Shown here: in pieces, positions 1 through 8,312 of the stretch
Position numbering within the stretch: the stretch's first letter is position 1
Layout: every line of letters begins with the position of its first letter
Origin: Blastomonas ursincola
GTDB lineage: Bacteria; Pseudomonadota; Alphaproteobacteria; Sphingomonadales; Sphingomonadaceae
NCBI RefSeq assembly: GCF_013607875.1
Contig: NZ_VDES01000004.1
Span: 51,860-115,859, forward strand
Length of the DNA: 64,000 nucleotides
Reading direction: 5' to 3'
Notes under the pieces: generated by a model
What the model was told of the DNA's origin: nothing
The model's input: only the letters and a program-made list of their open reading frames with translations
The model's database searches: none
Program-made: the position numbers and the translations under genes

Positions 1-1101
1 TTGTTCGACTTTGTCGCGGCCGAAGGAGGACCGGTCAGCGTCGTGTGGCGCATGCTCGCCAACCTTCTGCCCGAATATCTCTCGCTGGGAATTCCCATCG
101 GCCTGCTGCTCGGCATCCTGCTGGCGTTCCGCAAGCTCGCCATGTCGTCGGAGCTAGACGTGTTCCGCGCGGTCGGCCTCAGCTACACCCGGCTGCTGCG
201 CGTGCCGTACATGTTCGCGGTCGGGCTGATGCTCGTGAACCTGGCCTTGGTCGGCTATATCCAGCCCAAGGCGCGCTATGCCTATGAGGAACTGGGCTTC
301 GAGCTGCGCTCGGGCGCGCTGGGTGCCTCGATCAAGGTCGGCGAATTCACGCAATTGGGCGACCGGATGACGCTGCGCATCGAGCAGAGCCGCGATGGCG
401 GGCGCGAGCTGTACGGCATTTTCGTGCGTGCCGAGGCCAAGTCGGGCACCTCGCTCTCGGTGACGGCGGAGCGCGGCAAGTTCCTGGCGACCGACGACCC
501 GAACACGATCATCTTCCGCCTGACCAATGGCACGCTGGTGCACGATTCGCCCGACTACAAGACCCCGCGCGTGCTGACCTTCAGCAACCATGACCTGCCG
601 ATCGACCTGCCCAAGATCGAATCCTTCCGCAGGCGCGGCGGCGGCAAGGACCGCGAATACACGATCCCCGAGCTGGTCCGCATCGGCACCGATGCCAGCA
701 TTCCCGAGGCGCAGCGCAACCAGACGCGTGCCAATTTCCATTTCCGCATGGTCGAAGTCGTGATGATGCTGCTGATGCCGCTGCTCGCGGTGGCGCTGGC
801 GATCCCGCCCAAGCGCTCGACCTCGGCGCTCGGCGTCTTCCTGTCGATCGTGATGATCGTGACCTATCACAAGATCAACGAATATGGCGAGGATGTCGGC
901 GCGCTGGGGCTGGTCGACCCGATCATCGCGCTGTGGGTCCCCTTCGCGCTGTTCTCCGCATTGATCGCCTGGATGTATTATCAGGTCGCCTTCGTGCCCG
1001 GCGGTCAACCGATCGGCGCGCTGGAAAAGGTCTTCGCCAAATCGGGCGCGGCGGTGCGCGGGCTGTTCAGCTTCGGCCGCAAGCGGTCCTTCCAGGAATA
1101 G
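1..1101 (+). CDS. lptF: LPS export permease LptF, 5' truncated by window edge
   Basis: Inner-membrane permease of the LptBFG ABC transporter that extracts lipopolysaccharide and passes it to LptC/LptA. The first residues (LFDFVAAEGGPVSVVW) look internal to the YjgP/YjgQ fold, just after the first membrane helix, and the TTG at base 1 reads as an ordinary Leu codon, so the real start lies upstream. Visible parts are hydrophobic helices at about residues 28-45 and 70-90, a periplasmic beta-jellyroll-like middle at about 100-240, and three C-terminal helices at about 255-340. It stops 11 nt before lptG, the usual lptF-lptG operon. Family assignment is secure. Confidence 0.93.
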   Translation: MFDFVAAEGGPVSVVWRMLANLLPEYLSLGIPIGLLLGILLAFRKLAMSSELDVFRAVGLSYTRLLRVPYMFAVGLMLVNLALVGYIQPKARYAYEELGFELRSGALGASIKVGEFTQLGDRMTLRIEQSRDGGRELYGIFVRAEAKSGTSLSVTAERGKFLATDDPNTIIFRLTNGTLVHDSPDYKTPRVLTFSNHDLPIDLPKIESFRRRGGGKDREYTIPELVRIGTDASIPEAQRNQTRANFHFRMVEVVMMLLMPLLAVALAIPPKRSTSALGVFLSIVMIVTYHKINEYGEDVGALGLVDPIIALWVPFALFSALIAWMYYQVAFVPGGQPIGALEKVFAKSGAAVRGLFSFGRKRSFQE

Positions 1102-1112
1102 GCGCAAGCGCG

Positions 1113-2210
1113 ATGCAGTTCGAATTCTTCCCCTCGCGCACCGTGGCCATCTACATGGCGCGCAAGTTCCTCACCAGCATCCTGGCGGTGGTGGCGCTGC
1201 TGTTCATTGTTCTCCAGTCGCTCGACCTCCTGGGCGAAAGCGGCAAGATCCTCGCCTATCCGGGCAACGGCCAGGCGCAGCTCTTGACCTATATCTCGCT
1301 TCGCGCGCCGCAGATCATCGACCTCGTGCTGCCCTTTTCGGTGCTGCTGGCGACGATCATCACGCTGGCGACGCTGAACCAGAACAGCGAAGTCGTGGCG
1401 ATGAAGGCGGCGGGGCTGTCGGCGCATCAGGTGCTCGCGCCGCTGCTGATCGCGGCCTTCGGCGTCTCGGCGATCACCTTCGTCTTTTCCGAACGCATCC
1501 TCACCCGCGCCACCGCGACGCTGGACGCCTGGGAGGCGGCGGATTTCGGCCCGATCCCGCGCGATTCCAACGTGAAGTCGAACATCTGGGTGCGCGAAGG
1601 CGACAATATCATCCAGGCCGATACGGTCGAAGGCCGGGGCAACGCGACACGGCTCACCGGCGTCGCGGTGTACCAGCGCGACAGCCAGGGCGGCATGGCG
1701 CGGATCATCAAGGCCAGCGAAGGCACCTATACCGGCAAGGGCTGGAAGCTGACGGATGCGACGCAGTTCGATGTCGCCACCGGGCAGAAACAGGTGCTGG
1801 GAGATATCGTCACCGCAGGCAATGTGCGGCCCGACCAGTTCACGCTGTCCAAGGTCAATGCCGATGGCCTGTCCTTCCCGCAGCTATGGACCGCGATCGC
1901 CGAGCTCAAGGCCGCCGGTCGCCCGACTGCGGCGCTCGAGGCCAATCTGTGGCACAAGCTGTCGGGCCCGCTTTCGGCGCTGCTGATGCCGCTGCTCGGC
2001 GCAGTCGCCGCCTTCGGCCTGGCGCGATCGGGCCAGCTGTTCATCCGCGCCGTGATCGGCATGGCGCTGGGCTTTGCCTATTTCGTCGCGGACAATTTTG
2101 CGCTCGCAATGGGCAATCTGGGTGCCTATCCGCCGATCCTCGCGGCCTGGTCGCCGTTCTTCCTGTTCCTGATGGTCGGCGAGACCGTCCTCATCCGCAC
2201 CGAGGAATAG
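1113..2210 (+). CDS. lptG: LPS export permease LptG
   Basis: Second membrane subunit of the LptB2FG transporter, YjgP/YjgQ family, 365 aa. The chosen ATG (MQFEFFPSRTVAIYMARKF) opens with the family's short cytoplasmic stretch followed by a first transmembrane helix at about residues 20-40. A longer reading frame begins at 933 inside lptF but adds sequence with no membrane character. Paired helices at both ends flank a periplasmic domain at about residues 130-270. It follows lptF by 11 nt and precedes a flippase gene by 10 nt, so the three genes are likely co-transcribed for envelope glycolipid export. Confidence 0.93.
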   Translation: MQFEFFPSRTVAIYMARKFLTSILAVVALLFIVLQSLDLLGESGKILAYPGNGQAQLLTYISLRAPQIIDLVLPFSVLLATIITLATLNQNSEVVAMKAAGLSAHQVLAPLLIAAFGVSAITFVFSERILTRATATLDAWEAADFGPIPRDSNVKSNIWVREGDNIIQADTVEGRGNATRLTGVAVYQRDSQGGMARIIKASEGTYTGKGWKLTDATQFDVATGQKQVLGDIVTAGNVRPDQFTLSKVNADGLSFPQLWTAIAELKAAGRPTAALEANLWHKLSGPLSALLMPLLGAVAAFGLARSGQLFIRAVIGMALGFAYFVADNFALAMGNLGAYPPILAAWSPFFLFLMVGETVLIRTEE

Positions 2211-2220
2211 GCCGCAACCC

Positions 2221-3759
2221 GTGGCCGCAGACACGCCCGATCCTGTCAGCCCCGCCCCCGCAGTGAGCCGCGCTGATGTGGCGAGCGGCGCAGCGCTGTC
2301 GGGCCTGGCGCGCATGGGCGCGATCATCGAGATCGTGACCCAGCCTGCCTTCGTGTGGATGTTCGGCCTCGCCACCTATGGCAGCTATGTCGTGCTCTGG
2401 GCGGCGGTGAACGTGCTTTCGACGCTGACCACCCTGTCGCTGGCGCAAGGGCTGCAGCGTTCGATCCCGTCCGCCGCCAGCCGCGAGGCCGAGCATGGCG
2501 TGGTGCGCTATGCGCTGCTGGTGACGGTGATCCCGTCGGCGTTCGTGGCCCTGTGCATCACCCTCGCCGCGCCTGGAATCGCGCCGCAATTCTCGGTCGA
2601 GCCGGCGATGCGCCCGCATCTGCCCGCGCTGATCGCGCTGTTCGTGTGGACGCTGCCGCTCACCGTCGCGCTCGAAATCGCGACCGCTGCCGCGCGCGCG
2701 CGGCGCGCCTTCGGGCCCGAGATCCGGCTGCGCATCTTCTGGGAGCAGATCGCGCGGCTGATTGTCGCGGTCGCGCTCTATGCGCTGGGCGTGCGGCTGT
2801 TCGGGCTGTTCATCGCGCATATCGTCTCGCTGGGCGTCACCGCCTGGTTGTCGGTACGGCTGCTCGGACGCTATTACGACCTCGGGTTGCTCTGGCGTGC
2901 GCCGATGCCCCCCGCGCTGCGCAATGACACGCTGAAATCGGGGCTGGCGACGATGCCGCCCAATCTGGCGCGGCGCGCGTTCAACGATCTGCCGCCGGTG
3001 CTGCTGGGCCTGGCGCTGAGCGGCGGCGGCGGCGCGGTGGCGGCGGGGCTGTTCGGCATCGCGCGCAAGATCGCCTCGGTGCCACTGATCGTGCGCCAGA
3101 CCTTTCTCTATGTCCTTGCGCCCCTGAGCGCCGCGCAGCGCGCCGCCGACCGGGCCCAGATCGCGCCGCTCTACCGCTTTGCCAACCGCATCGCTGCCAT
3201 CATCGTGCTGCCGCTCACTGCGGTGATGATCGCCGGTGGTGATGCGACGCTGCTGCTCTTCTCGCCCGAGGCCGCCGATGCGCTGCCGGTGCTGATCGTG
3301 CTGCTGGTCGGGCGCGCGGGCGAGACGATTCTGGGCGCGGCGACCCCGATCGTCGAGATGACCGGGCACCGCCTGCTGCCGCTCGCCAATTCAATTGCGG
3401 GGCTCGCAGTCGCGGGGCTGGTCGGCTGGCTGACGGTCGATGCCATGGGCGCGACCGGCATGGCGCTGGCGGTGAGCGCGGGCGTGATCGTGTCGAGCTG
3501 GGCGGCGGTGGCAGAACTCTGGATCAGCGATCGGCTGGGTCCGTTCGACCGGCATTTCCTGCGCGCCCTCGCCTGCGGCCTGGGCGGATTTGCCGCGCTC
3601 TGGCTGGTCGGCTGGCTGTTCCAGGGGGTAGGCATGGTGCCGCGCGCCACGATCCAGTTTGCCTGTTTCTTTCCGCTGGTCTGGCTCGGCCTCAAGTTCG
3701 GGCTCGATGCCGAGGACAAGGCCGCACTCGGCAAGGCGGGGCGTAAACTGGCGCTGTAA
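2221..3759 (+). CDS. Oligosaccharide flippase-like membrane protein
   Basis: A 512-aa polytopic protein with about 12-14 hydrophobic segments and the look of the polysaccharide biosynthesis/Wzx (MOP superfamily) flippases, which move lipid-linked sugars across the inner membrane. The start is a GTG 10 nt after the lptG stop, without a strong Shine-Dalgarno. The first 25 residues are hydrophilic and Ala/Pro rich, and membrane segments then run to the C-terminus. Position behind lptFG suggests a role in surface polysaccharide or LPS assembly, but no glycosyltransferase lies beside it, so the substrate is unknown. Assignment rests on overall pattern rather than a catalytic motif. Confidence 0.75.
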   Translation: MAADTPDPVSPAPAVSRADVASGAALSGLARMGAIIEIVTQPAFVWMFGLATYGSYVVLWAAVNVLSTLTTLSLAQGLQRSIPSAASREAEHGVVRYALLVTVIPSAFVALCITLAAPGIAPQFSVEPAMRPHLPALIALFVWTLPLTVALEIATAAARARRAFGPEIRLRIFWEQIARLIVAVALYALGVRLFGLFIAHIVSLGVTAWLSVRLLGRYYDLGLLWRAPMPPALRNDTLKSGLATMPPNLARRAFNDLPPVLLGLALSGGGGAVAAGLFGIARKIASVPLIVRQTFLYVLAPLSAAQRAADRAQIAPLYRFANRIAAIIVLPLTAVMIAGGDATLLLFSPEAADALPVLIVLLVGRAGETILGAATPIVEMTGHRLLPLANSIAGLAVAGLVGWLTVDAMGATGMALAVSAGVIVSSWAAVAELWISDRLGPFDRHFLRALACGLGGFAALWLVGWLFQGVGMVPRATIQFACFFPLVWLGLKFGLDAEDKAALGKAGRKLAL

Positions 3760-3856
3760 GGCGCGCCAGGCCAATTGCCCCTGCAACCAAAGCCCGCTAG
3801 ACCCGTGGTGAAAGACCGCGCGGGCGAAGCGCGGCAGCCAGAGGAGCCCTGACCCG

Positions 3857-5680
3857 GTGATCGCCAACAAGTCTCTCGACCAGTTTGCCCGTTTCAACAA
3901 TCTGCTCGACCTGTTCTTCGCGCGGGCGGACGAGCTGGGCGACAAGCCCTTCCTGTGGGCCAAGCGCAGCGGAGCCTGGACGCCGATCAGCTGGCGGCAG
4001 GCAGCGGGACAGGTCGCGGAACTGGCGCATGCGCTCAAGGACATGGGGCTGCAGCGCGGCGACCGGGTGATGCTGGTCAGCGAGAACCGTCCCGAATGGT
4101 GCATCGCGGACCTCGCGATCATGGCCGCAGGCTGCGTTACCGTGCCAACCTACACCACCAATACCGAGCGCGACCACCAGCATATCCTCGACAATTCGGG
4201 CGCGCGCGCGGTCATCGTCTCCGATGCCAAGCTGGCGCGGACGCTGCTGCCCGCGGTGTTGCGCGCAGGCAATGCCTGGCACGTGATCGGCATGGAGCCG
4301 GTCAAGGTCGGCCAGGCCAGCCGCTTCCGCGCGCACAACTGGTCCGATCTGGTCACCGGCGATGCCGGGCGCCGGGCCGAGCTGATGCCTGCGATCCGTA
4401 GCCATGCGGCGACGCTCACGCGGCAGGACACCGCCTGCATCATCTATACCAGCGGCACCGGCGGTGCGCCGCGCGGGGTGATGCAGCATCACGGTGCGAT
4501 CCTGCACAATGTCGCCGGCCCCACCCGCGTGATCACCGAGGATTTCGGCTGGGACGACGAGGTGTTCCTCTCGTTCCTGCCGCTCAGCCACGCCTATGAG
4601 CACAGTGCGGGCCAGTTCTTCCCGATCGGGCTCGGCGCGCAGATCTATTATTCGGAAGGGCTGGAAAAGCTCGCCAGCAATATCGAGGAGGTGCGCCCGA
4701 CGCTGATGGTCGTGGTGCCGCGCCTGTTCGAGGTGCTTCGCGCGCGCATCCTCAAGCAGATCCAGAAACAGGGCAAGGTCGCCAATTTCCTGTTCGAGCG
4801 CGCAATGGCGCTGGGCGAGAAACAGCTCGGCGGCCGCGACGGTCTGCTCGACAAGCCGATGGACTTCATCCTGTCGAAGAGCCTGCGCCCCAAGATCCAG
4901 GCGCGGTTCGGTGGACGGGTCAAGGCGATGGTCTCGGGTGGCGCTCCGCTCAATCCCGAGATCGGCGTGTTCTTCCACGCACTCGGCATTACGCTGCTGC
5001 AAGGCTATGGCCAGACCGAGGCCGCACCGATCATCGCGTGCAACCGCCCCAGCGTGGGCATCAAGATGGACACGGTGGGCCCGCCGCTCGCCGATACCGA
5101 GGTGCGCATCGCCGAGGATGGCGAGATCCTGGTGCGCGGCGAACTGGTCATGCACGGTTACTGGCAGAACCCCGAGGAGACCGCGCGCGTGCTCAAGGAC
5201 GGCTGGCTGCACACCGGCGATATCGGCTATATCGACGAGGCCGGGCGGATCGCGATCACCGACCGCAAGAAGGACCTGATCGTCAACGACAAGGGCGACA
5301 ATGTCTCGCCGCAAAAGGTCGAGGGCATGCTGACGCTGCAGCCCGAGATTCACCAGGCGATGGTGGTCGGCGACCGGCGGCCCTATCTGGTCGGGCTGGT
5401 GGTGCCCGATCCTGAATGGACGATGGAATGGGCGAGCGCGCAGGGCCTCAAGGTCGATTTCGCCGCGCTCCAGGCCAATCCGCAGTTCAAGGCTGCGGTG
5501 CGCGCGGCGATCGACCGGGTCAATGCCGACCTGTCGGTGATCGAGAAGGTGCGCCAGTTCAACTTTGCCGACGAACCGTTCACCATCGAGAATGGCGAGA
5601 TGACGCCGTCGATGAAGATCCGGCGGCACGTCATCCGCGGGCGCTATCAGGAGCGGCTGGACAGCCTGTACAAGAGCTGA
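3857..5680 (+). CDS. AMP-dependent long-chain acyl-CoA ligase
   Basis: A 607-aa ANL-superfamily adenylating enzyme that activates fatty acids to acyl-CoA through an acyl-AMP intermediate. Motifs seen: the P-loop-like IIYTSGTGGAPRGV at about residue 195, the YGQTEAAP motif at about 385, the GWLHTGDIGYID motif at about 450, and DRKKDLIV with downstream catalytic-Lys context (GEMTPSMKIRR) near the end. Size and motif order match the FAA1-type long-chain ligases. The GTG start at 3857 is preceded by GAGGAG at a reasonable distance. It stands alone; the opposite-strand gene follows after 4 nt. Confidence 0.88.
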   Translation: MIANKSLDQFARFNNLLDLFFARADELGDKPFLWAKRSGAWTPISWRQAAGQVAELAHALKDMGLQRGDRVMLVSENRPEWCIADLAIMAAGCVTVPTYTTNTERDHQHILDNSGARAVIVSDAKLARTLLPAVLRAGNAWHVIGMEPVKVGQASRFRAHNWSDLVTGDAGRRAELMPAIRSHAATLTRQDTACIIYTSGTGGAPRGVMQHHGAILHNVAGPTRVITEDFGWDDEVFLSFLPLSHAYEHSAGQFFPIGLGAQIYYSEGLEKLASNIEEVRPTLMVVVPRLFEVLRARILKQIQKQGKVANFLFERAMALGEKQLGGRDGLLDKPMDFILSKSLRPKIQARFGGRVKAMVSGGAPLNPEIGVFFHALGITLLQGYGQTEAAPIIACNRPSVGIKMDTVGPPLADTEVRIAEDGEILVRGELVMHGYWQNPEETARVLKDGWLHTGDIGYIDEAGRIAITDRKKDLIVNDKGDNVSPQKVEGMLTLQPEIHQAMVVGDRRPYLVGLVVPDPEWTMEWASAQGLKVDFAALQANPQFKAAVRAAIDRVNADLSVIEKVRQFNFADEPFTIENGEMTPSMKIRRHVIRGRYQERLDSLYKS

Positions 5681-5684
5681 GGGG

Positions 5685-6308
5685 TCAGGCGGGCCGGCGG
5701 CGGTTCCACAGCTGCAGCCCGATCTCGGCGATCAGCAGCGGCCCGAGCCAATAGGCCCATATTCCGAAGGCCGGGGCCACGCCTTCCATGTCGCCCAGCC
5801 GCTGCGCCAGGCGGCAGAAGACGAAGGTCCAGGTGAGGACCATCGAGCGGATCATCCACATCTGGTGCGAGCGCCAGCGCTTCTGGCTGCCGCGCCGCCA
5901 GCCCATCGAGGTCGTGACCAGCCAGGCCACCGACAGCGTGGCCGTAGCCCAGCCGCTCGCCGGATTGCGGTGCGGATCGCTGGTCGCGAGGAACAGCGCG
6001 ACGAATGCCATGGTCATGCCTGCGCCGACATAGGTGCAGCCGGTGTGGCGGTGATATTCGAACGCGGCGCGGGTCCAGCCCATGTACAGCGCGAGAAAGC
6101 CAGAGACGAGGGTCAGGAAACCGGTCAGCGCATGCAGCACGATCCACAGGCTGTGATCGGCATGGCCCCGCTGCGCACCGCCGCCGAGCGCGGGCAGCAC
6201 ATTGAGCCACAGCACCGGCAGCGTCGAGAGGATCGCCGCCCAGAACAGCAATGCGGGCAGGGTCAGACCCGGTCTGTGATCGATCGGCGGCCAGGCCTGG
6301 CTGGTCAC
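5685..6308 (-). CDS. DUF2306-type membrane protein
   Basis: Polytopic membrane protein of about 207 aa with roughly six or seven hydrophobic helices, a His-containing segment (EYHRHTGCTYVG) and the motif KRWRSHQMWMIRS, which resemble DUF2306 proteins of unknown function. The GTG at 6308 is preferred because GGGGGAG lies 5 nt upstream of it (6314-6320); an in-frame ATG at 6338 would add ten residues without a better ribosome site. It is convergent with the acyl-CoA ligase gene, with 4 nt between the stops. No function can be assigned beyond a membrane location. Confidence 0.7.
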   Translation of the reverse strand: MTSQAWPPIDHRPGLTLPALLFWAAILSTLPVLWLNVLPALGGGAQRGHADHSLWIVLHALTGFLTLVSGFLALYMGWTRAAFEYHRHTGCTYVGAGMTMAFVALFLATSDPHRNPASGWATATLSVAWLVTTSMGWRRGSQKRWRSHQMWMIRSMVLTWTFVFCRLAQRLGDMEGVAPAFGIWAYWLGPLLIAEIGLQLWNRRRPA

Positions 6309-6390
6309 GATGGCTCCCCCCTGTTGGTTTCGCACCATCGTGCCTCACGCCGGGAAGTGTCGCAACCCGGCTCGCTACTGCGCCATTCCC

Positions 6391-6471
6391 GTCACCCCCG
6401 CGAAAGCGGGCGTCCCGCTTTCATGGCAACGGGAAACGCACAAGCGGGATTCCCGCGTTCGCGGGAATGAC
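6391..6471. repeat. Palindromic intergenic repeat, family A, copy 1
   Basis: Two short hairpins with the outer ends GTCACCCCCGCG and CGCGGGAATGAC form an interrupted palindrome. The same arrangement, with GCGGGATTCCCGCG in the right half, recurs at 24665-24745 and 30466-30547. It lies just downstream of carD. Confidence 0.85.
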
Positions 6472-6495
6472 GGGGCGGGATAGGGGACCGGAAAT

Positions 6496-6537
6496 AGCAA
6501 GACCCCGGATCGGCCTCCACCGATCCGGGGTCTTGCT
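6496..6537 (-). terminator. Strong hairpin downstream of carD
   Basis: An 18-bp perfect stem (arms 6496-6513 and 6520-6537, loop of 6 nt) lies 23 nt past the carD stop. Reading the minus strand it is followed by only a weak T-containing stretch (ATTTCC), so it may act as an intrinsic terminator or as a transcript-end stabiliser. Confidence 0.75.
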
Positions 6538-6559
6538 GAACCGTCTAGAACGAAATCGC

Positions 6560-7087
6560 TTATTCGGCGGCTTCGTAGTACTGCGGCGCGGCGGCGTTCA
6601 GGATCTCGAGGATCTTCTTGAGCGCGGCGGGCTCGTCGGTCTTTTCCATCGCGGCTAGCTCACGCGCCAGACGGCTCGAGGCGGCTTCGAAGATCTGCCG
6701 TTCCGAATAGCTCTGTTCGGGCTGGTCGTCGGGACGGAACAGGTCGCGGGTCACCTCGGCGATCGAGACGAGGTCGCCCGAATTGATCTTCGCTTCATAT
6801 TCCTGGGCACGGCGCGACCACATGGTGCGCTTGACCTTGGGCTTGCTCTTGAGCGTTTCCATAGCTTCGCGCAGCGTCTTGTCCGAAGACAGCTTGCGCA
6901 TGCCGATGCTTTCAACCTTGTTCACAGGAACGCGCAGGGTCATCCGTTCCTTTTCGAAGCGCAGCACGTACAGCTCGAGCTGCATGCCGGCAATTTCTTC
7001 CTTCTGAAGTTCCACAACACGGCCGACACCGTGCTTGGGATAAACCACATAATCGCCTACATCAAAAGACAGCGCTTTGGCGGCCAT
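6560..7087 (-). CDS. carD: CarD family transcriptional regulator
   Basis: A 175-aa CarD/CdnL-type protein. The N-terminal RNA-polymerase-interacting domain (FDVGDYVVYPKHGVGRVV) covers about residues 8-65, and a helical DNA-binding C-terminal half includes KVKRTMWSRRAQEYE at about 83-97. Such proteins bind the RNA polymerase beta subunit and stabilise open promoter complexes, often at rRNA and stress promoters. Length and motifs are typical. It is last in the minus-strand order helicase - S4 protein - fdxA - carD but is separated from fdxA by 412 nt, so it probably has its own promoter. A long hairpin follows the stop codon. Confidence 0.93.
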   Translation of the reverse strand: MAAKALSFDVGDYVVYPKHGVGRVVELQKEEIAGMQLELYVLRFEKERMTLRVPVNKVESIGMRKLSSDKTLREAMETLKSKPKVKRTMWSRRAQEYEAKINSGDLVSIAEVTRDLFRPDDQPEQSYSERQIFEAASSRLARELAAMEKTDEPAALKKILEILNAAAPQYYEAAE

Positions 7088-7499
7088 TCAAAAACCTTTC
7101 TGTATTCAGGGGAAGCGGGAGCCTTTTCGAACTCGCATGTCAGCCGTTCGAGTGAATCTCCTCAAAATGTGCCGAATGTGGGACACCCATCAGCGCAAAC
7201 CCGCTGCGCCAATAGGCCGCACTTAACAGATTCGTCACAAAATAGCCACCCCGTAATGGCCATTCCGGTCCTAGATGGGGGCTGCGCACGAAAATACAAT
7301 CGCGCTGGGGGAATTACGCTACGGAAACCGCCAACGTTTGCAGCGGTGCGATGCGGAATTGCCAAAAAGGGGTCAGCGCTGACGACCCACCCCTTGCCCC
7401 TCCCTGTCCAGGGAGGGGAATTGTTTGCTTGTCGCGCTGGAACTCCCCTCCCTGCAAGGGAGGGGTTGGGGGTGGGTCAGCGCATCACGCCAAAACGGA
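7088..7499. other. Intergenic region between carD and fdxA
   Basis: No coding signal is convincing here. The part next to carD (7088-7370) should hold the carD promoter, but no clear sigma-70 hexamers were identified. The part next to the fdxA stop carries a bipartite palindromic repeat at 7384-7478. Confidence 0.6.
7384..7478. repeat. Palindromic repeat, family B, copy 1
   Basis: Two hairpin arms are separated by a short spacer: a left arm starting GACCCACCCC and holding CCCTCCCTG/CAGGGAGGGG, and a right arm holding CCCCTCCCTGCAAGGGAGGGG and ending GGGGTGGGTC. The outer ends are inverted repeats of each other. The same arms recur at 42771-42882, inside bchB, and at 59854-59962. Confidence 0.88.
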
Positions 7500-7838
7500 T
7501 CAGTCGCCCTCGCCGGGTTCGGGCGAGAAATAGGCTTCGTACTTGCCTTCCTTGCCCTTGTACTCATCGGCATCGGGCGGGCTGTCGCGCTTGACCGTGA
7601 TATTGGGCCATTCGGCGCTGAACTTGGTGTTGAGCTCGAGCCACTTTTCCAGGCCGTCCTCGGTATCGGGCAAGATCGCCTCGGCAGGGCATTCGGGTTC
7701 GCACACGCCGCAGTCGATGCACTCGCTGGGGTTGATCACCAGCATGTTCTCGCCCTCGTAGAAGCAGTCCACCGGACAGACTTCGACGCAGTCCATATAT
7801 TTGCACTTGATGCAGGCGTCGGTGACAACATAGGTCAT
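7500..7838 (-). CDS. fdxA: Ferredoxin FdxA (7Fe-8S type)
   Basis: A 112-aa soluble ferredoxin carrying low-potential electrons. The N-terminus has the 3Fe-4S/4Fe-4S pattern [17 protein letters not shown] at about residues 9-25, and a second motif [12 protein letters not shown] lies at about 40-51, followed by the long acidic C-terminal extension typical of the FdxA family. The start was set at the ATG giving [14 protein letters not shown], the family's standard beginning; the open frame runs further upstream, but that extension is not family-like. It sits downstream of the S4 protein gene with a 153-nt gap. Confidence 0.94.
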   Translation of the reverse strand: MTYVVTDACIKCKYMDCVEVCPVDCFYEGENMLVINPSECIDCGVCEPECPAEAILPDTEDGLEKWLELNTKFSAEWPNITVKRDSPPDADEYKGKEGKYEAYFSPEPGEGD

Positions 7839-7991
7839 CGGCTGTGATCGCTCCCCTGAATGCGCACCGGCGCGGGGCACCGGTCGGGCGTGATGATGGC
7901 ATGGTGATGCCGTGGTGATTCTGGCCGCCTTGCTATTGTGACAAGGCCGATGCGTCAATATGGCGCTGCCTTGGGGTGCCAAAGCCCCGCT

Positions 7992-8312
7992 TTATCCCGT
8001 CGCACGCGCTTCGGTCGGTTCGCTGTAGCAGGCCAGCGCCTCGTCCGCCGGGCCGCGCCGCCAGGGCAGCTGGTCGATCTGCAGCACCAGCACGCGCGAG
8101 CCCTGGGGGACGGTAAGAATGTCGCCGCAGCGCACCGCGTGGTGCGCCTTGACGACGCGGTTGCCATTGCTGCGGATCACCCCCTGTTCGGCGAGCAACT
8201 TGCCCTGCGATCGGCTACGCACCAGCCGCAGATACCAGAGCAGCAGGTCCATGCGCATGTGCGCGCCCGCGCTGCCGATCGATGAGGATGCTCCGCCGCC
8301 CTTTTCAGCCAA
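7992..8312 (-). CDS. S4-domain RNA-binding protein (HslR-like)
   Basis: A 106-aa protein built around one S4 domain (MRMDLLLWYLRLVRSRSQG onward, about residues 19-75), resembling the heat-shock ribosome-associated protein Hsp15/HslR that binds stalled 50S subunits. Its start overlaps the end of the upstream helicase gene by 8 nt, implying translational coupling. The first 18 residues are Gly/Ser/Ala rich and not part of the domain, so initiation slightly downstream is possible. Function is inferred from the domain and from the recurring helicase-S4-fdxA neighbourhood in alphaproteobacteria. Confidence 0.85.
   Translation of the reverse strand: MAEKGGGASSSIGSAGAHMRMDLLLWYLRLVRSRSQGKLLAEQGVIRSNGNRVVKAHHAVRCGDILTVPQGSRVLVLQIDQLPWRRGPADEALACYSEPTEARATG

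Noticed and set aside
3797..5629. A 610-codon minus-strand frame opposite the acyl-CoA ligase.
   Set aside because: Shadow of the ligase, which has clear AMP-binding motifs.
7384..7478. A CRISPR-like array among the palindromic repeats.
   Set aside because: Repeats are inverted pairs with a single spacer, not regularly spaced direct repeats; no cas genes in the window.
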